Assembly (NCBI GenBank): GCA_013398175.1
Contig: VZRZ01008717.1
Coordinates: forward strand, 347,486 to 411,485
DNA length: 64,000 nucleotides
Reading direction: 5' to 3'
Source: Climacteris rufus
Taxonomy: Eukaryota; Chordata; Aves; Passeriformes; Climacteridae
The notes under the pieces were generated by a model. That model did no database searches. It was not told where the DNA came from and saw only the letters and a list, made by a program, of their open reading frames with translations. Below, piece after piece: positions 23,819 through 36,284 of the stretch; position 1 is the first letter of the stretch, and every line of letters starts with the position of its first letter. Position numbers and translations under genes: made by a program.

Positions 23819-25640
23819 CACCATAAAATTGTTCAGATGTTGCCTTTGAAAGGCTTTGAAGCTTCCCAGCTGTGCTCATTAGCACTGCAGCTGCACTCTT
23901 GTGTTATCCCTGTGTGATCCATGTACTGATGCCTGGGATCAACTTTTCTAACAAGGATTTCTGTTTGGGGAGGGTTGTGCTATAGTTGCTCCTTGTGGGG
24001 ATGGTTTAGAGAGACAGAGTCTGGGGTGAAGATCAGCAAGAGAGGAGACACTTTTCCTAAGGGGAAACCTAAAAAAAAACTTCAGGCAACATCTCCTTAT
24101 GGATTTGTCTCAGGTCCAGCTGTATGAAAGAGAAGCCTTCATCCAAAATCTTGACCAGCCATGACACCACAGGGGGGCTGACCTTCTGCAAAGGTTAGAT
24201 CACAAACTCACAGACTGGCAACATTTCTCAGGCCAGGAAGAAATCAAAGAGGCAAAGCAATTCTGTCCATCACAGAACTGTGTTTAAAATAATAAAAAAA
24301 CCCAAACAAATTCCAACACCCAATCTCTCAGTACCAGCTGCTGCCCATATCACAGCATTTCAGGCTTTATATCTCAGTTTTGATCTCTTCTGCTGGCTTT
24401 ATTTCCTCCTTCCCCAGTCCTGCATTGTCCTGTGCCTCTCCCTAGACTCCCTTCCCAGAGACTTGTGATAACCATTGCCTAGGTAACAGCATCTTGCCTG
24501 GTGTGTTTCACTGACTGCAATGTATGTGGGGGCGTGTGCTGTGCCTGCATTCCCAGTGGGATAAGAAGTGGAGAGTCGAGTGCTGTGTGTGGGAGAGAAA
24601 CTTCTTACGCTGATTCTGACACCAGCAGAGGGAAGAAGGTCAGCTCCTTGCATGCCTCTGCAGGGCTTGGGAGCTGCTGCCGAGGTGGCTAAAAGGATTT
24701 ATTGACTTCTTGGATCCTGGTGAGAGGGCTGGGAAGGGAGAGGCTTGGAGTACTTTTTGTCACCATGCTTGTCCAGGACATCCTTATAAAATGGTAGTTA
24801 TGCATGGCTAAAGCTTTGATTATTCACTAGCCAGCTGGTGGGGAAGCTGAGTGACAATTCATTCCTACCCTGGGCTTCCTCTGGAACAAGGTGCAAACCC
24901 AACAGAAAAACAAAAAAACACCACAAGACCCACCTATCAACAAAGATCAAAGGAAAGAGCACCAGCAAGCCAGAAAATTAATCTAAGAAACATTTTTCTG
25001 CTGCCTGAAGTGTTAATCCAGACCCAGAAAATGTCAAAAAGCCTGTGTGTCTCACCAAACTTCCTCAAAGCAGTAATTTAGGGAAGTTTGGATTTATTTC
25101 TACTAAAGTGAGGACTGGAAACCAGGTAAAAAACTGCAAGTCGAAGGTCAGGCACAGCGTAGAGGATGGAATAGAAACAAGACCCACAGAGGTTTTAATT
25201 ATCTTCATTATAAAAACAGTTTTTAACATACTCATGACTTCTTTCTTAGAGGTGCCTGAAGCACTAAGGGTTGAACCAACGAGCAAAGGAAGGATACTAG
25301 ATCAGATGGCTCATAATTGAGAACTGGTGGCAGAAAATGCTAAAATTATGCTGGATGTGAGGAGATACAGAGGAATAAATTCAAACATGTCAATGTAATG
25401 TAAAAGAGAGTCTAAGAAGCCATTCATGCTGAAAGAGATCTGTAAAAAAGGATGGATAACAAAGTAGGTGGCAGTTAGGACCCACAACTCAGAACTTGGG
25501 TCAGGGAAAAGGGGGAGGGAAAGGCACTCTTACTTCCTTGCCACCTGTCTATGAACCTGCAACTTGCAGCATTTCCTTGGAAAGGGAAGGGACTGTGGGT
25601 TCACACTGTCAGACACTCAACACATCCTTGAGGAAGGTCA
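23819..25640. other. Gene-free stretch, nothing firmly recognised
   Basis: No gene or transposon was recognised. A C-then-G rich word near 24,168-24,186 ('caccacaggggggctgac') weakly resembles a CTCF site but misses key positions. Open frames are short and overlapping. Confidence 0.55.
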
Positions 25641-26146
25641 GAGAATCATAGAATGGTCTGGGTTGGAAGGGACTTCCAAGACCCTCCGGTTCCAACCCCA
25701 TGCCATGGGCAGGGACACCTTCCACTATCCCAGGTTGCTCCAAGCCCCATCCAACCTGGCCTTGGACACTTCCAGGGATGGGGCTTCTCCAGGTACTCTG
25801 TGCCAGGGCCTCACCACCCTCATACATAAAAATTGTCCTTTTCCAGCTCAGGGCCATTCCTCCTTGTCCTGTAGCTCCATATCCTTATAAAAAAATCTCC
25901 CCAACTTTCTTGCAGGCTCCCTCCAGGTACTGGAAGGCCACTGAAGCCTTCTGTTTTCCAGGCTGAACAATCCCAATTCTCCCAGCCTTTCCTCATAGCA
26001 GAGGTGCTCCATCCCTCTGATTATCTTGGTGGACTTGCTGCTGTGCTGTGCTGTGGACTCCAGAGCTGGATGCAGCTTTGCAGGTGGTATCTCACTCACC
26101 AGGGCAAAGCAGAGGGACAGGATCCCCTCCCTCAACCTGATGGGAG
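25641..26146 (-). mobile_element. CR1 LINE fragment, about 500 bp
   Basis: Reversed CR1 from 'gagaatcatagaatggtctg' through the 3' UTR, 'ttttccaggctgaacaatcc', 'gcagaggtgctccatccctc', and 'gctggatgcagctttgcagg'. It is nearly collinear with the 13.9 kb copy but has a deletion in the 'cacagcttctctgggcaacc' block. It does not encode a protein. Confidence 0.94.
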
Positions 26147-28608
26147 GTCAATTCCCAGCATTGATGAGGGAAAGCAGAGAGAGGGATTCAGAATGGAGTC
26201 CCAAAATTCTGTGCTTGACAGAATGGCTGCAGAATCAGAAGGCTGTTCTGCTGGAGCAAAGATGTGAGCTGGGAGAAGCACTCAACCAGGCAGTGGAGGT
26301 AAATCCATAACTCCGCAAAACACCATGGTTTTCATCTGCATCACTCTTCCTTTCTGACCTTGGTACCACACCAGGAAAACCCCTGACCTGCCACTCCTTG
26401 AAGAAAATACAGCTCTGCTTATCGAATTTGGCTGCTGGCATGAAGAGCTGAGCAAAGTGAACTGTTCTGCTTCCAGCCAGGGTCTTCCCTCCACTGGAAG
26501 TAACTTTTCATACCAGAGAAGGGATTTAAAATATTGACATGGAGCTATTGGCCTCTGGTAAGAACTCCTATGCAATAAAAACTATGGAGTAGGCACAGGA
26601 GAGTTTGGCAGCTCCCATCTCCCTCAGCTTGGGAAGATGAAAGCAGAGCCTGGAGAGGAAAGTGTTCAAGCCATCATCCAGCAAACCAGAGACACCAACA
26701 CTTGTGGAAAATAGCCAGAAAAATAAGACCCAGGTGAATCCCAGCTGACCTCTGGACACTAAACCCCACTTCCCAGCACAAAACCATCTCTTTTCTTCTT
26801 CCTTTGCCATGTGGTTGTCTCACCTTCCCACATTGCCTCTTTTTGAAGGGTTCCTCTCTGCTTTAACTTTTCTTCAATGCTTTTAATTCCATTCTCTCCC
26901 CTGTGCAGAGCTTCCCAGCCAAGCCCAGTGCGTCAGAGGTGGAAGGAACAGTACCAGTCACCAGGAAACACCGCTGAAATGATTTTCCAGTACAAGCTGA
27001 AATTAAACAACTCAGTGTAATGTGCACATCAATCCTGTGGAGTTATTTCCAGCTCAGTATTGATTGGATATGAAAGGAACATTCCTTGGAAATTAATATG
27101 GAGCTCCCAACACTTCCCCAAAGTTTTGAACTCCTTTGTGGTGCTCCCTTCTTTCTTTCCTTTGTTTTTTTCCCCCTCTTTTCTTTTATTTTTGTTTCTT
27201 TTCCTTTTGCCAGGAGTGAACCAACTGCAAGCCTTCCCCAGTAACACTTGTGCCAGTCAAGTCTGATTCAGAAGCAAGGCAGCAAACAAGGCCTCAGGGT
27301 AGAAATCAAACACTGAAGTCCTCTGTGTAGGGGGAAAGGAAAAAGCCTCACCATGTGCTTACAGTATTGGAGAGAGGAACAAAATTCCTTGGAATTAGTG
27401 CTTTCTTTCCCTCCTCTTTCGTTGAGATTTTGTTTACATTGGAAGGATATCCTGTGGTTTGCAGTTTAGGTACTGTTAGATTTCTCCTTTGAATTTAATG
27501 TCCTGAATAATAATGTTCTGGGGATTCTGATGCTTTCTGGATTGTATGAGGACTGGAAATGAAATGAAGTTTATTATAATGTACAATTATCAATTATCAT
27601 TCATAACTCTTATTAATCTGAAAACATTTAGGAGCCACAAACACACACAAAACCCTCATTGTCAGGCTCAGGTCTGCAGCCCAAGGGCTCATGGCAGGGG
27701 CAAGAGTTGCTTTAACCAGTCAAGCAGTGGAATCCAAAAGATCATAGTGGTTATCCACCCTATTTTCCTGCTAACTACCTCTTCCCTACCCCCCCTCTGC
27801 ACCACTGATGTTCCTTTCCCTGGTCCCAGACCTAGAGGCATTTTATCTCATCTTTCCTTACTGATTTCTTGATAACCCCATATCAAAGCTCTCCCTTTCT
27901 GCTCAGGGCTGCATTCACACACCTTCAGAGCAGAGGCTGAATCCTTTGAGGATGCCATTAGTGGTGAGGTGAGCAGACTGGGCTCTGAGCAGTGGATAAA
28001 GTTTTAATGCAGAAATTATCTGCTCATGAAAGAAAATGGGAAAAAAAATATAGGAATGCTCCCCCTTTTCCCCATTTGTTTTCAAATTATTAATCAAGGC
28101 AAAGGGCAGATGCTCAGGTGTCTTTTTTTACATACAGGGAACTTGCAAAAGCACAAGGAAGTAGCAAGGATGGAGGGAATAATATATGGAAATGGACTGG
28201 AGTGGCCAAGAAAGGCATGAAAAATATTAAAGGGAAAAGGAAAGAGGAGCAGGGTGCCAGAACGAGGGAGCAACACCCACAGTAGGAATAGGAGCCAACC
28301 TGGTTTCCCAACATCCTAAAACACTGTTTTAGGTTCCCAAAGAGTTCCCAAAGTTCCTAAAGAGAAAAGGTAGTTGGTGTTACAATGAACACTGATTTAT
28401 CCACAGTGTGCTGAAATCACTTATGAATATTGGAAAGAGAGTTTGTAACTTCTGCAGAAACTCAGGACTTGGCTCCTGACTCCATATCCAGGGCAAGGGA
28501 CTGCACTGACTCAGCAGGGATGGTCATGGTCAGCCCCTGGTGAGGTCAAAGTGCTCCATTCCAAGGCTGGGTCCAGCACTCAAAAAAACAGTGCTGTGGG
28601 CTCCTACA

Positions 28609-28641
28609 CAGAAAAAAAAAAAAAAAGAAAAAAAAAAAAAA
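28609..28641 (+). repeat. A-rich tract
   Basis: A run of A broken by single G residues. No retroelement body was recognised upstream. Confidence 0.85.
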
Positions 28642-28929
28642 GATGTTTTGGTGCAGTTAGGCAGCAGGTGAGATAGAACAATTGTCTTTCTCACTTTTGA
28701 ACATCCTTATGCCACATTATCCTGTGACAAACGTGGATGGGGAGCTGAGGGGGCCTTGGAAGTGGCATGAATTTTTGTCCTGCTTCTGAATGGAGGAGAG
28801 TGAGTGACAGCGGAAAGGCACTTGTGCATCTGTGGGGTAGAAGGGAGGGAGGGAGGAACAGAGACCCTCCCTCTGCACGTCTGTGGGGTGTGCATCTTCC
28901 TCCATCCCCTGTTTCTCCCTCTCCCACTC

Positions 28930-29130
28930 CTCCCGAGGTGCCTCTGAGAGCTGCTGCTGTGGCAGGTGAGTCAGTGTGACAGCTCAGGCACGGGGCAGCC
29001 CCCTCAGCTGCTGAAATGCCAGCCAATCTCCCAGCAGGCTCAGAGCCCACTATTATAAATGCATTATTTTTCTCCCTCCCCTCTCCTTCAGCTGGCATGG
29101 TGAGTCAGTAATCAAGGTTCCTTTGTCATT
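28930..29130. promoter_or_regulatory. Candidate regulatory element with twin AP-1/MAF-like sites
   Basis: The 10-mer GTGAGTCAGT occurs twice in the same orientation, at 28,966-28,975 and 29,100-29,109, exactly 134 bp apart. Each contains the AP-1 core TGAGTCA. Between them are TGACAGCT (a MEIS/TGIF-type word, near 28,977) and ACTATTATAAATGCATTATT near 29,049. Site names come from known consensus motifs; function is inferred. Confidence 0.3.
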
Positions 29131-29569
29131 TTGTGGGGTGTGGGGAAGCTGGTGTTGGTGCCAGTGGGCACAAGGTGTGTGGGGCAGGTTTAGCTGCATC
29201 CTCGTATAGATCTTCCTTCTGCTCCTCCCGAGGCTGAGAAAGCCCTACCAGCTGCAGTAAACGGCAGGAAAAGGGACAAAAGTGGCACAAAAAGGAGGGG
29301 GGGAGACAGCCCCACTCTGAATTTTAACATTCTCCATTCTGATTCACAGTGCTCTTAAACAGAGACCAAGATCATTTCCTGTTAATGACAATCGTGCAAC
29401 AAAAGCCAGGGAGGTTAAAAGGGAATTTAAAAATCCCAGCAGCTCTAATACCAAAGTTCTGGCAGAACTTGGAGGAGCTGGTGGGCAATACGAATAACGT
29501 CAGCCCTTTTGTTCAGCATCTCTGTGCTGAGGTGGGCTGCCCGCTGTGGAAAACATGACAGCAGCAGGG

Positions 29570-29640
29570 AAAGTTGTGAGGGGAGGAGGGAAAGGAAGGG
29601 GAGGACAAGGCAGGGGGTGCAGGGGGGCTGAATTTCCACT
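29570..29640 (+). other. G-rich patch, possible G-quadruplex
   Basis: Five G-runs of three or more within about 55 bases on the plus strand. Loops are mostly short, but one is about 11 bases, which exceeds the strict seven-base rule. The patch is therefore only a relaxed quadruplex candidate. Confidence 0.45.
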
Positions 29641-31300
29641 TCCAACTCAGGAAAGAGAGTCCCGGACAGAGGGGAGAGAGATAGGGATGCTGCCAAGGGG
29701 AAGGGAACAGCCCAAAGTGATTTCAGGGGTGACACAGAGCAGAAAACCAACAAGTTCCTGGTATGGGATCCCTCGGACATCTGTGCAGGAGCCTTTGCCT
29801 GGGATGGCACAACTCCAGCAGTGGGTTGGAGCAAAGGACAGTGCAGCCTTGAGCAGCCAAGGCAGATGTCAAGGGGAGGGCAAGAGCTGAGTAAATGCCC
29901 TGGAATACATCCCTGGGCTACCCCAAGATGGGCAGGGCTCAGAGACCTTCTGAACAAGAGCTGGGGTGATGATACCAGGCAGCACCATGTGGATTTTTCC
30001 CCTGTGAATTTATTCAAACTCTTTTAAAATCCATGCATGCACCAGCAGCAGCATCCAGCAAAAGGCACCCACAACTCAGCACAGCTTGCATGAGAAAGCC
30101 TCTCCTGGTGTTTGTGGTGGGTTCCTTGTTTTAGAAGGGAGTTAATTGTTTATTGCCTTATTCAACATCTTTTGGCCCCTCATGATTTTGTAGCCTGCTC
30201 ATGTTTCCTTTCAGTCATCATTTTTCCAAGCCAACTCTTCGTGGCCTTCCTTACACTGCAGGACACCTCATGATAGCTGAAGTGGTGTCAGTGATGTTCA
30301 TCATGGCCTTGAGGATTTTGTGGTGTCCATGGGGTGGAAAAGCTGGCAGAGACCTTCCTTGGTTGCTGAATCCAGCACAAGGGTAATTTCCTCACAGAAA
30401 TCAGCATGGAAAAACTGCAGAGAGGGAGTTGAGTAGATAGGATGCAGTCAGAGAAGGCATGGGTTGAAACACTACTGGTTCCAAGACCACATTAATGCTC
30501 TTTCTGTACCAGCTCCACCTTCAAGCATTAATTCCCACAATTTTCCCAGTGTGTGTGCGCATGGCTTTGTGTAAAAATACATGGTTTTAGGAAAAGGGGG
30601 ACCAATCATTGTCCAGAGCTTTCAGGAAACTGCCAGTTTGTGACTTCACATTTGGCTTAAATTGCTGCCTGCGGTGCCAAAGGCACAGTATTCTTCCCTT
30701 GGATGTGAGCACAGATGGGATCACCTTTCCCCCTGCCACTTCTTTTTGAAAATTTGTGTTTTCCTGCTCTCAGTGAGTGGAGCAGCCATTGTGTGTGACC
30801 ACACTTCCCAGAGCTGACATGGGAGGCTGTGTGAACACACCACCAAGGGCGCCAGAGCAAGTGGGACTGTCCCTTTTGGTGGCAACACAAATAAGTCTTT
30901 GATTTTCTTAAGCTGGCAGCAGCTGCACCTTTCATTGGTGATGCTGAAATGGTAGAGGATGATATTGCAAACCTTTTTGATCAGTGAAATCCCCTGGATT
31001 TGTCTCTCTTGATTGACCCAGGGTATGATCAAAGCTTTGCTTTCAGTTGTGAGCATTCATAATACCTTTCTGATTGTACCTCCCAAACGTGGGCTCCTTA
31101 TTATCAAAGAAAAGCTGACATGCAACAGCCACTTCTTAGCATGAGACTCTCCTCCAGCTCCATGTGTTTGTCAAGAATTATCTGAAATCAACCAAAGAAT
31201 TCAGTAGCTGTTGGGGAGAGGAACAGGCTGAAACAATCTCATTTTTACCGGTTTGAGATGGATTTCCTGGGAAGGTAATACCTGAAAATGTTGATTAAAT

Positions 31301-31366
31301 GTTCAAAGCCAGGTTGGGTGGGACCTTAAGCAACCTGGTCTGGTGGAAGTTGTCCCTGCCCATGGA
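31301..31366 (+). mobile_element. CR1 LINE fragment truncated by a microsatellite
   Basis: Plus-oriented CR1 3' UTR with 'gttcaaagccaggttgggtg', 'agcaacctggtctggtgg' and 'tgtccctgcccatgg'. The sequence then passes directly into the GAGAA array, so the final 3' part and tail are missing. Confidence 0.9.
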
Positions 31367-31375
31367 AAAACGAAA

Positions 31376-31520
31376 GAGAAGAGAAGAGAAGAGAAGAGAA
31401 GAGAAGAGAAGAGAAGAGAAGAGAAGAGAAGAGAAGAGAAGAGAAGAGAAGAGAAGAGAAGAGAAGAGAAGAGAAGAGAAGAGAAGAGAAGAGAAGAGAA
31501 GAGAAGAGAAGAGAAGAGAA
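31376..31520 (+). repeat. Perfect (GAGAA)29 microsatellite
   Basis: 145 bases of uninterrupted GAGAA, 29 perfect copies, purine-only on the plus strand, followed by a degenerate unit (gcgaag). The apparent Arg-Glu-Lys and Leu-Phe-Ser repeat proteins on both strands are translations of this array. Confidence 0.98.
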
Positions 31521-33538
31521 GCGAAGAATGGATCTGCAGTAATGAACAGCAGGGACTACCCAGTCCAGTGACCACAGCAATAGCTCAGAAGGAAGAAGGG
31601 GACAATAAAATGGTATTGCTTTTGCGGGCTGTTAAGAGGTCTTTGACTCTATTCTAGGAGGAAAAGTGCACTTAAATATTTCCTAGCACTGAAAAGAGTA
31701 TTTTTGTTACAGTATATTTTTAGTTAATTGTGTATTGATTTGCTTTTTATTCTAGAGAAGAAATTAAGATGCAATTGATAGTTTGCTTGCTTTACTAACT
31801 TCTGTAATTGCTGAATTGTCCAAAGCCAGAGGAAGGTCCTGATGAAACATTCTCTGTGTATATACCTGAAGAACAGGAGTTTTTTTCACCCTATAAAATA
31901 ACTCTAACATATAACACACCTAAGTTCACTTGTTGATGACAGCAGACTGGTGCATACTTATGCTGAATGCATAAGGGCACCCAGTGGTTACCAGTGACAC
32001 CATGACAAAGGCAGAATCAAAAGCTGACTGGCACAGCTCAGGGGTGGACCTGCATTGATTTCTTTTCAGTTTGTTCCTTCAATTAATTGTCTCTTTATAG
32101 ACCTATTGCGTGTATTTTTCCTCTACTCTTTCATCTCAGATGCGCCCACCTGGATTGCTTTATTTGGCATTTTGCTGTAAGTGTCTGTGTGTTACTAAAA
32201 TGTAGCCATAAATGTGCTATGGAATTGGATATTTTTGTTGGATGTAGGATGGGGTGAATGTACCCCACACCAAAGCTTCCCTAAGGCTCACAGACAGGTT
32301 TTCAGGCCAACTCTTCCAAGACACAAAAGCTGCTAATCTTCCAGGATGTTTGTTGTTGTTTTCCTAATTTATGTTATTGAACAAAATGCAATTACTTTAT
32401 GCTTTGTACCACTTAAAAATACTTAGTCAGAGATAATTCCTCTTCAAGCAACCTGCCATCTCAAGTTGAACACATGCAGAGGCAAAGATGGGGAGCCTAT
32501 TATCCTTTTAGTGATGAGGATTTGAGGGGTTTTTGATAGAAAAGCTCAGCATCTTTCAGGGGTGACTCAGCCCAGCTTAAATCTGAGTCACTTCTCATGC
32601 CCATGTCTCTCTGTGGAACACAGAAGAAGACAAAGGCAATTGGTTCCTCCCATGGACATCTCCAGATGTATCTTTGAAGTCTGGATCCTTAGTATTTGTG
32701 TGCAGCTCAGTTATATGAGGTGTAAACAGGTCTGAAATTTCATCTAGGCATCTCCACACATCTTTGGACACTGGAACACCTTCAAATCTCTCTCGTGAGC
32801 CACCAACCCACCCATTCCTGAAAGGAGCAGGGAGACACCTCAAAATATGAGAATGAGGGTTGAAAGCAAACATGCAATTCTGAGTTTGTGCGTAATTTTT
32901 ACTCATTGAACAGATAAAAATGTTCAACATTATTCCTTTTATTTTTTTTCCCTCCTCTGTCTGGAATTATCATTTGTGTGCGTTCATCCACATAATGCCC
33001 TCAACAGAGCTGCTGAGCTTTTTATAGAGATCAATAAAACTTAAAAGGTGGAACAACTGTGAGTTTCGCAAGTCCTCTATAAAAGGTTTGCCCAGGGCTG
33101 GGGTTGCTGACCCCTTTGGGGTGATTGTTAGGAGAATAAAAGCCCAGGCAAAGATAAAGGCAAGAGAGTATGGGACAGAAAAGGGGATTGTGGAACATCT
33201 AATGCAAGAAAATGCTACAAATGTTCAAGGTACTGGAAAGGTCAGAGCTACAAGCTGCATAAACACAGGGGTAAGTCAGACTGGTAATGAGCAAGGGCAT
33301 AAACTGATGTATTTTTGTCCAGGGAAGAGAATGAAAGGATTGGAAAAATACTTCAGCAAAGCAGCTGAAGGGTGGATCCAGAGTTGTATAATCAAGAGTG
33401 TGAATGTGGTGATATCGAGGCTTCTTTTCCTGATGTCATGGACTCACTTTCTCTTGGCATTGATTTAGTGAGGGGAGAAAGGCACATTCCTGGAAGCCTT
33501 GATGTGCTTAGCAAAATCAGGAGCCACCAGGGTTTACA
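31521..33538. other. Gene-free stretch
   Basis: No supported gene or transposon. The parts at about 31,670-31,800 and 32,095-32,250 are complex, repeat-free and AT-rich, and could be conserved non-coding DNA. The 126-codon frame at 33,088-33,468 has no recognisable domain. Confidence 0.55.
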
Positions 33539-33672
33539 ATCATAGAAACATAGAATTGTCCCTTGTGATGGAAGTGACCTTAAAAATCATTCAGTTCCAA
33601 TTTTCCTGCCATGGGCAGTGACACCTTCCGCCAGACCAGGTTGCTCCAAGGCCCATGCAACCTCAGATCCCA
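33539..33672 (-). mobile_element. CR1 LINE 3'-end fragment
   Basis: Reversed CR1 with 'aatcatagaaacatagaatt', 'ccttaaaaatcattcagttc', 'ccatgggcagtgacaccttc' and 'agaccaggttgctccaag'. It is diverged and stops near 'caacctcagatcc'. Confidence 0.93.
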
Positions 33673-36284
33673 GCCACGTGTCCCTGCACCAGTGTAATGA
33701 GGACGTTGGCTGCCCCTTTGCTCACCTGTTTCCTGTTGAGCTATTTCCAGATGCATTTTAGGAGCCTTTTCCCTTTTATTCATTTCCCCTGGTGAAAGAT
33801 TCATGGTCAGATAACTCCCACACCTATTTCTGTGGAGTAGGTCCGAAATTACACGTCTGTTGGTGGCCAGAAGGTGCTGTGTGAAAATTAGAGCCGTGAT
33901 TAGCTAAGTGATTTTTGATACCATAACAGTAAAATCAAATTTGAGTTAGCCCTCATAAGCCTGCCCAGAAAATCACATTGGCCTTGGTACAAAAGTCACG
34001 TCCATCCATCCTCACTGTATTTCTGTACAGAAGAACCTGGTAGTGCACACCCAGGGTTCCTGGTGCTGAGGAGAAATACAGGTCCTGCCTCCAGATGCCC
34101 AGACCATGAGTCCTTACGCATCATTAAAGGGGTGGTAGTGTACATAATAGACTTTCCAGAGGGGCAGATGGCAGGAATGTGGCAACCAGAGCAGGTAATT
34201 TGATGTTGTGCAGGAAAGCAAGTTTGATTAGACGAGTTCAACTCATAATTCAGTTCCAGATCTCAGCACTACAGGCACCATTCCTCACCAGATTAAAAAT
34301 TCATATCTGTATTGGAGGGAAATGAGAATGAGCTTCAGGACCTCCAGCAAAGATAAGATGAATTTCAGCCACTGGTTCAGACTCTTATTTTTGCTGAAAT
34401 ATTTTTCCTTCCATAGTGCAGAGCAGAGCTCTTTGGAATGGAGCTCAGCCTGCTCAGGGCATGGTTTGAACAGGAGATTCAGATCACGCTTTCCTGAAAA
34501 ATGTAGACCTGGGTCAGAATTGCAAATACCAGATCCAGAATTCAATTCTTCTAAAATTTCAGAGGTTCTTGCTTTGATCTTTTTTAGGGAAAACATATAA
34601 GAATGAAGCTTCTGCTTCCTTCTGAATTGATGTATATTTGGAAATCTGTTATTTTTTAGGGTCTGGCAAAAAATATTGTGCACTAGCAAGAGTTTTGATC
34701 ACAATTTTTACATCATTGACAATGTCTAAGCATTTTAAAGCTTCAGTTTTATGTTTTTGTTATTTTTGTGCACATTGGTAAAAGTAATAGTTCCAAACCT
34801 GCTTTGAAATAGGCTCATTTGAAAGTGATAAACATGGTAGATTTTGAAAGGATGTAAGGCAAATCTATGTTCTCATAGTCCCCTAAGGAGTTTCTCCGGA
34901 TGAAACAATTCTGAGACCACTTTTCAAGCATTTATTGCTCTTTCACTCTTCTTTCCCAACAAGCTAAGTAAGGTATGTCAACAAAAATACAACCTCCAAA
35001 GAGCTGATGACCAGAACATGTTCTTATTTTAATTCTAGGAGGGCTTTTTATCTTTTGTTTGATTTGTTTTAGCTTGACCTAGATAACACATCATCTTCTT
35101 AGATACCAAATGTCACAGATACCTGGACACTCACAGAGAAATATAATTACATATTCATACACCAGATGTAGCCTGTCCACAGAGACTTGCACCAGCATTT
35201 GGTCTAATGAAGGAACAGCTGGATTGAAGGAAGATGCACTATGGAACAGAAGAAATACATAAATTATGAAGGGTTTTCATCTGCTAAAGTCCTGCTGACA
35301 TCCCACATTCACATTTCACTTGGAACCCGGAAGCTTGTTCTTCTCCAACTTCATTGAAGACAATGTCTGATATTCTCCCAACTCTGTTGTTCCTTTCTTG
35401 CCTACCTGTAGCCAGTCTTTCAAAGTTGTATTTCAGAAGAACAACCATTCAATCTGACTCATAGCCTTCCAAAACTACAAGACAGGAAGAAAAAATAAAT
35501 TAATCTTTAATTCTACTCTTTTACTTCTTTCATCTGACACGTATTTTTGGAATTATACTTTAAAATATTTCTACTGGTTCTGATTATCATCTTCAGGAGT
35601 GTTCTGAAGCCCTCCAGATTCTGATTTGCATTCAGAATTCAAGACAAAATGCCCTTGGTAACATTTCTTCAGCAGTCACCCATGAAAGGTTTTGATCACT
35701 GCTTAATTACAATGTGTGCTACAGGTAGCAAAACAAAGTGCTCAGCAGCTCTTCTTAGATCTTACTGCCAGTGCAACTTCCTCAGTGTCCCTCAGGGCAA
35801 ATTGTGCTTTTCCAAAATCTTTAAAGCCTTCTCCGGAATATTTTGATGGAAGAAAGATTAAAGGTGAGCAGGCTGCCTGTTGCACAAACAAGAGGGACAC
35901 TTGTGTCCCTATGGCCAAAGCAAACTTTAAATATCAGTGGCCTTGAGTTGTCCTGGTGTGTTGTGCCCATGAGCAGTGGGGAATGAGCTGAGCTGTGTCT
36001 GTCTCTGTAATTTTTACAGTCCAATCATTATGGAACCTGAGTAACCACCACATAAATCAATAGCAAAAGTCTTGCCCTTGTGGCCCAGACATGTCCTACT
36101 TGACTGTAGGCACTTACCTGAAAAAATTCCCTGATGATCCTACGAGACCATGCAGGCGGTGGAGCAACAGGACAGTCCTGCATCCCTAAGAAATATTTTT
36201 CCTTCAGTGTGTTGGACCTCTGGTTTGCTAAAGCAGAAGATCAGATTCCTTGTTTCCCTGTTTTCTTTGAGGATTTTTGGTTGT
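33673..36284. other. Gene-free stretch with a candidate conserved block
   Basis: No supported gene. It contains the candidate element at 33,830-34,000 with a CTCF-like word, listed separately. Open frames up to 134 codons overlap on both strands and are not credible. Confidence 0.55.
33830..34000. promoter_or_regulatory. Candidate conserved element with CTCF-like word
   Basis: A repeat-free block whose start holds TGGCCAGAAGGTGCTGT (33,864-33,880). This matches the CTCF consensus at the GGCCA and AG-G positions but not all others. It continues with GTGATTAGCTAAGTGATT (near 33,896) and AAATCAAATTTG. Function is inferred. Confidence 0.28.

Larger units (their letters stand above)
26147..31300. 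other. Gene-free stretch of about 5 kb
   Basis: No CR1 and no supported gene. It holds an A-rich tract (28,609-28,641), a candidate conserved element (28,930-29,130) and a G-rich patch (29,570-29,640), listed separately. The 190-codon minus frame at 29,445-30,017 is the longest open frame in the window. It lies in GC-rich sequence, lacks any recognisable domain and is not called. Confidence 0.55.

Noticed and set aside
24160..24190. CTCF site at 'caccacaggggggctgac'
   Set aside because: When aligned to the consensus, two central positions (Y and A) do not fit.
29445..30017. 190-codon minus-strand open frame, the longest in the window
   Set aside because: GC-rich, stop-poor DNA with no domain or signal; a plus-strand frame of 114 codons overlaps it.
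30110..30150. A second ERVL-like LTR start ('gtggtgggttcc')
   Set aside because: Only about ten bases resemble the LTR; the following sequence does not match.
31299..31657. Arg-Glu-Lys and Leu-Phe-Ser repeat proteins in several frames
   Set aside because: They are translations of the perfect GAGAA microsatellite on both strands, not genes.
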